Shown here: one piece after another, positions 61,521-64,000 of the stretch
Position numbering within the stretch: the stretch's first letter is position 1
Layout: every line of letters begins with the position of its first letter
DNA from: Intestinibaculum porci
GTDB lineage: Bacteria; Bacillota_I; Bacilli_A; Erysipelotrichales; Coprobacillaceae
Direction of reading: 5' to 3'
DNA: 64,000 nt
NCBI RefSeq assembly: GCF_003925875.1
Contig: NZ_AP019309.1
Location: 2,976,001 to 3,040,000 of the forward strand
Translations under genes and position numbers: made by a program
Notes under the pieces: generated by a model
The model's input: only the letters and a program-made list of their open reading frames with translations
What the model was told of the DNA's origin: nothing
Database searches by the model: none

Positions 61521-62456
61521 TTAGAGATCAAAGAGAGAAATTTGCCTGTCAATGAAGCTTTCCTGTTTCGCGGTGCGAATCAAATCTGTTTTTTTCACAT
61601 GCCCGATTAATAAAGGGGATAAAGGATCATGCTCTTGCATGAGACGTTTCACCTGATCATGATCCTCATTGGCATAACAATATAAACAGCCATGGCCGCA
61701 GGTATTATAAGTGCCGATATCATTACCTAACAGGCAATGACAGCCTTTGCGGGCATCAGTCAAATGAGGAATTTTTAAAGTGAGATCAAAGGCCCGTTCT
61801 AACGTTTCTTTCGTCATACAGCCGCTCACATCAATGTTTAAGGCGCGTAAATAACTGTTATCTTCTAAACATGTTTTTAAATGAATATGATAGCTCTCAC
61901 AGATCTCTTGAAAGGCTTTTGCAAGACGCATCTGATCTTTCATAGAGACTTCTTCAACGCCCGGAAAGTTGCGCCGCGTTTTCGCGTAAAGATCGATAAA
62001 GCTGATGATGCATGTATCAACATAGCCGCTTAACCGCTCACACATTTGTTTAAAGATCCGAATATGATAATCAACGGTATATTTCTCGTTAATAAAGATC
62101 GGATCATAACGCCAGGTGACAGCTTTAGGACCAAGCTTCTGACTTAATACTTTCACGCTATCCATAACTCTGTTTTTATTAGGCACATGCGGTTCAATCT
62201 CCTGGCCATAAGGAGTAATCGTAACCATAAAAAACAAACGATAATCTTTTAGTTCATCAATGTATTTAAGAAAAGGGATAGGATTCTTACTGCAGAAGGC
62301 AATAATATCTACAACCTGTGGATCTAATTTATAGGATGTCACTAAATCAGGATAATAAGGATTACGGCTATAGACAAAGCCGGCACGAATCCGATTCATA
62401 AACCATTCCCCATAAAAAGCAGGAATATCAGTGCGGTTACCCGTATTTAAAATCAT
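61521..62456 (-). CDS. DUF1848 family protein with C-terminal cysteine cluster
   Basis: 311 residues. It starts MILNTGNRTDIPAFYGEWFM and includes DIIAFCSKNPIPFLKYIDEL and TWRYDPIFINEKY. The C-terminal region has CHCLLGNDIGTYNTCGHGC followed by LYCYAN, a cysteine cluster able to hold an iron-sulfur centre (CGHGCLYC is radical-SAM-like but reversed in position, near the C-terminus). The frame extends to 62486; GGAGGTGATG fixes the ATG at 62456. Function of DUF1848 unknown. Clusters with TSCPD and Dus genes. Confidence 0.88.
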   Translation of the reverse strand: MILNTGNRTDIPAFYGEWFMNRIRAGFVYSRNPYYPDLVTSYKLDPQVVDIIAFCSKNPIPFLKYIDELKDYRLFFMVTITPYGQEIEPHVPNKNRVMDSVKVLSQKLGPKAVTWRYDPIFINEKYTVDYHIRIFKQMCERLSGYVDTCIISFIDLYAKTRRNFPGVEEVSMKDQMRLAKAFQEICESYHIHLKTCLEDNSYLRALNIDVSGCMTKETLERAFDLTLKIPHLTDARKGCHCLLGNDIGTYNTCGHGCLYCYANEDHDQVKRLMQEHDPLSPLLIGHVKKTDLIRTAKQESFIDRQISLFDL

Positions 62457-62488
62457 GTCATCACCTCCGTATATAAAAAAAGACACTT

Positions 62489-62734
62489 TTAGTGTAAAGC
62501 GTCTTTAATCGCATGGGCTAACTGATCAGCGCAGGATGTCCCGCGGCCGCGGCAGTCATTGCCTTGTAATAAATGCATAATGGTTCGGGCATCCTGGCCT
62601 TCTACAAGTTTACTGATGGCTTTTAAATTTCCTTCACAGCCACAGACAAACTGCACATCATGCAGTTTTCCATCATGAATTTCAAAAGAAATACCCTTAC
62701 TGCAGACGCCTCTTGGCGTATATGTATATCTCAT
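62489..62734 (-). CDS. TSCPD-domain protein (TIGR03905 type)
   Basis: 81 residues. It starts MRYTYTPRGVCSKGISFEIH and contains VQFVCGCEGNLKAISKLVEG and NDCRGRGTSCADQLAHAI. The conserved cysteines and TSCADQL match the small TSCPD family related to a ribonucleotide reductase C-terminal domain; function unknown. Three nt after the Dus gene and 32 nt before the DUF1848 start, so co-transcribed with both. Confidence 0.9.
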   Translation of the reverse strand: MRYTYTPRGVCSKGISFEIHDGKLHDVQFVCGCEGNLKAISKLVEGQDARTIMHLLQGNDCRGRGTSCADQLAHAIKDALH

Positions 62735-62737
62735 CGT

Positions 62738-63724
62738 TTACCCTCTTTCATATGATTCTATATCATGCTCATAAGCATCTAATATATCGGTCATCTCTTT
62801 ATACGTTGTGACCTTGGTTAATTCATTTTTGATTTTCGCCGAGCCATGCAGCCCCTTGATATACCAAGGCGCATGTGAACGCATTTCTCGCATGGCATTG
62901 CGTTCACCCATCACATTGATAAGTTTCTGGGCATGCTTCTTACATAATGCAAAGCGTTCTTCTAAACTTGGATCGCCAGGATCAACGTTGGTTTCAAGGT
63001 AGGTGATCATCCGTGAAATCAGCCAGGGATTACCTAACACCGCGCGTCCGACCATGACCGCATCACAGCCCGTTTCTTCGAGCATTCTTTTGGCATCTTC
63101 TGGCGTCCGGACATCACCATTGCCCATAACCGGGATCGAGACCGCTTCTTTGACCTGTTTAATATAAGACCAGTCGGCATGGCCTTCATAAAACTGCGAA
63201 CGGGTACGGCCATGCACGGCTAAAGCGCTCGCTCCTGCTTTTTCCATTAACTTGGCGAATGCCACGCAGTTGATATGTTTTTGATCAAAACCGATACGCA
63301 TTTTTACTGTTACCGGTAAATCGACGGCTTCAACAACCGCTTTGACAATCGCATAAGCTCTTTCGGGATCGCGTAAGAGATCACTGCCAGCATGCGCTTT
63401 GAGCACTTTATTAACGGGGCAGCCCATATTAATATCAATAATATCACAGGCACTGTGGGCTTCCACAAACTTAGCCGCCTGGGCCATCGACTCTGGATCA
63501 CCGCCAAAGATCTGGATGGCAACCGGATGTTCGTCTTCATCCACCTTTAACATATCAATTGTTTTTTGATTGCCGTAACATAACGCTTTATCACTGACCA
63601 TTTCCGAAACGACTAAGCCCGCCCCAAACTCTTTCACGAGTTTGCGGTAAGCCACATTCGTAATGCCCGCCATCGGCGCTAAGACAATCTGATGTTTAAT
63701 TTCTACATTTCCTATTTTCCACAT
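62738..63724 (-). CDS. dusB: tRNA-dihydrouridine synthase (DusB type)
   Basis: 328-residue FMN enzyme. VLAPMAGITNVAYRKLVKEF, IDINMGCPVNKVLKAHAGSD (catalytic cysteine in GCP), VTVKMRIGFD and ALAVHGRTRSQFYEG with PVMGNGDVRTPEDA. Reduces uridine to dihydrouridine in tRNA D-loops. Length normal. Leads a three-gene operon with TSCPD and DUF1848 genes; promoter presumably in 63725-63849. Confidence 0.95.
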   Translation of the reverse strand: MWKIGNVEIKHQIVLAPMAGITNVAYRKLVKEFGAGLVVSEMVSDKALCYGNQKTIDMLKVDEDEHPVAIQIFGGDPESMAQAAKFVEAHSACDIIDINMGCPVNKVLKAHAGSDLLRDPERAYAIVKAVVEAVDLPVTVKMRIGFDQKHINCVAFAKLMEKAGASALAVHGRTRSQFYEGHADWSYIKQVKEAVSIPVMGNGDVRTPEDAKRMLEETGCDAVMVGRAVLGNPWLISRMITYLETNVDPGDPSLEERFALCKKHAQKLINVMGERNAMREMRSHAPWYIKGLHGSAKIKNELTKVTTYKEMTDILDAYEHDIESYERG

Positions 63725-63826
63725 ATTCTTTCACCGAAAAGCAATATACCATAAAACCAGCAAAAATCCTAGAAGCATGCCTATTTATCCCTTTTTTCAT
63801 TTTCACTATTTGGAAGAAAAAAATAC

Positions 63827-63941
63827 TTACACGAAAGCAAAAAATATGGTAGGATGCATCTCGACGTAAAAAATCGCTCGGCCGATGTCAGATGGCCTGG
63901 CCCCTTTTTATGTCATTTTTTATTTAACGGAGGAAAACATA
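63827..63941 (+). promoter_or_regulatory. Promoter and structured leader of the DUF2798-like gene
   Basis: TTACAC (63827-63832), 17-bp spacer, TAGGAT (63850-63855), then about 85 nt of leader. The leader has GC-rich words CGGCC and GGCC TGGCC inside AT-rich arms (TAAAAAAT near 63866 and ATTTTTTA near 63915) that can pair. It suggests a folded 5' UTR; class unknown. GGAGG lies 8 nt before the ATG. Confidence 0.4.
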
Positions 63942-64000
63942 ATGCCACAATCAAAAAAACAGGATTTACTTTTTTCAACGATGATGTCTTTACTGATGGT
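63942..64000 (+). CDS. DUF2798-like small membrane protein (5' end only)
   Basis: First 19 complete codons read MPQSKKQDLLFSTMMSLLM. The pattern, a basic start then a hydrophobic helix, matches DUF2798 membrane proteins, which typically begin with a similar K-rich F-MM motif. Strong GGAGG site. The rest lies beyond the window. Confidence 0.55.
   Translation, partial: MPQSKKQDLLFSTMMSLLM

Overview
The window looks like chromosome of a low-to-mid GC Firmicute, probably in or near the class Erysipelotrichia (Bacillota). This is inferred from gene content and style: strong AGGAGG-type ribosome sites, a TPP riboswitch, a T-box, AgrC/LytTR-type regulation, DUF4358/DHHW/MBOAT genes, and several ISs typical of gut Firmicutes. 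No rRNA, tRNA or CRISPR array was recognised.

Layout. 1-3400: minus-strand thiamine salvage operon (thiM, a thiE-thiD fusion, CytX-like permease) behind a TPP riboswitch with its own terminator. 3588-13567: a ten-gene plus-strand operon with a polar amino acid ABC transporter, a GntR/FCD regulator, a RocB-like M20 hydrolase, a dimethylargininase/arginine-deiminase-fold enzyme, two aminotransferases, a 2-hydroxyacid dehydrogenase and an iron alcohol dehydrogenase. It reads as uptake and fermentation of arginine or a relative. 13591-15897: an unusually large sigma-70-type factor. 16096-16966: an orphan near-copy of the operon's binding protein with the same promoter element. 17190-22784: esterase, two small or unknown proteins, a YibE/F-like membrane protein and a large secreted metallophosphatase.

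23075-27522: an IS66-like element has landed exactly between the ribosome site and start codon of one of two tandem secreted Ig-like proteins. 27781-28746: a decayed minus-strand patch with a 4Fe-4S membrane protein pseudogene, a DUF2442 gene, a nested inverted repeat and a 35-residue membrane peptide. 28852-36228: DXS-like enzyme, MazG-like protein, arsR-acr3, phzF-like, pepF and a broken esterase.

36414-47601 is a mobile, decayed zone. It holds a truncated flavin oxidoreductase fused to a truncated tyrosine recombinase, a 20-residue hydrophobic peptide gene, FtsX-type ABC genes (one permease broken), a short radical-SAM-like remnant behind LytTR-type repeats, an AgrC/LytTR two-component pair, and two related ISs nested one inside the other with readable target duplications.

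47741-52030: a damaged AAA ATPase gene, then a metal P-type ATPase, an HMA metallochaperone with UGA at its first metal-binding cysteine position, a Ric-like protein and an FNR-like regulator, followed by a 42-bp tandem repeat. 52032-64000: Fic pseudogene, lysS under a T-box, an unknown protein related to the one at 18432, a surface polysaccharide O-acylation cluster (SGNH, DUF4358, MBOAT, DHHW), AmmeMemoRadiSam genes, DUF1848, TSCPD and a Dus tRNA dihydrouridine synthase, and the start of a DUF2798-like gene.

The parts most likely to hide undescribed biology are the arginine-type operon, the extended sigma factor, the UGA-containing metallochaperone, the LytTR/ABC/peptide locus, and the unrecognised two-member protein family.
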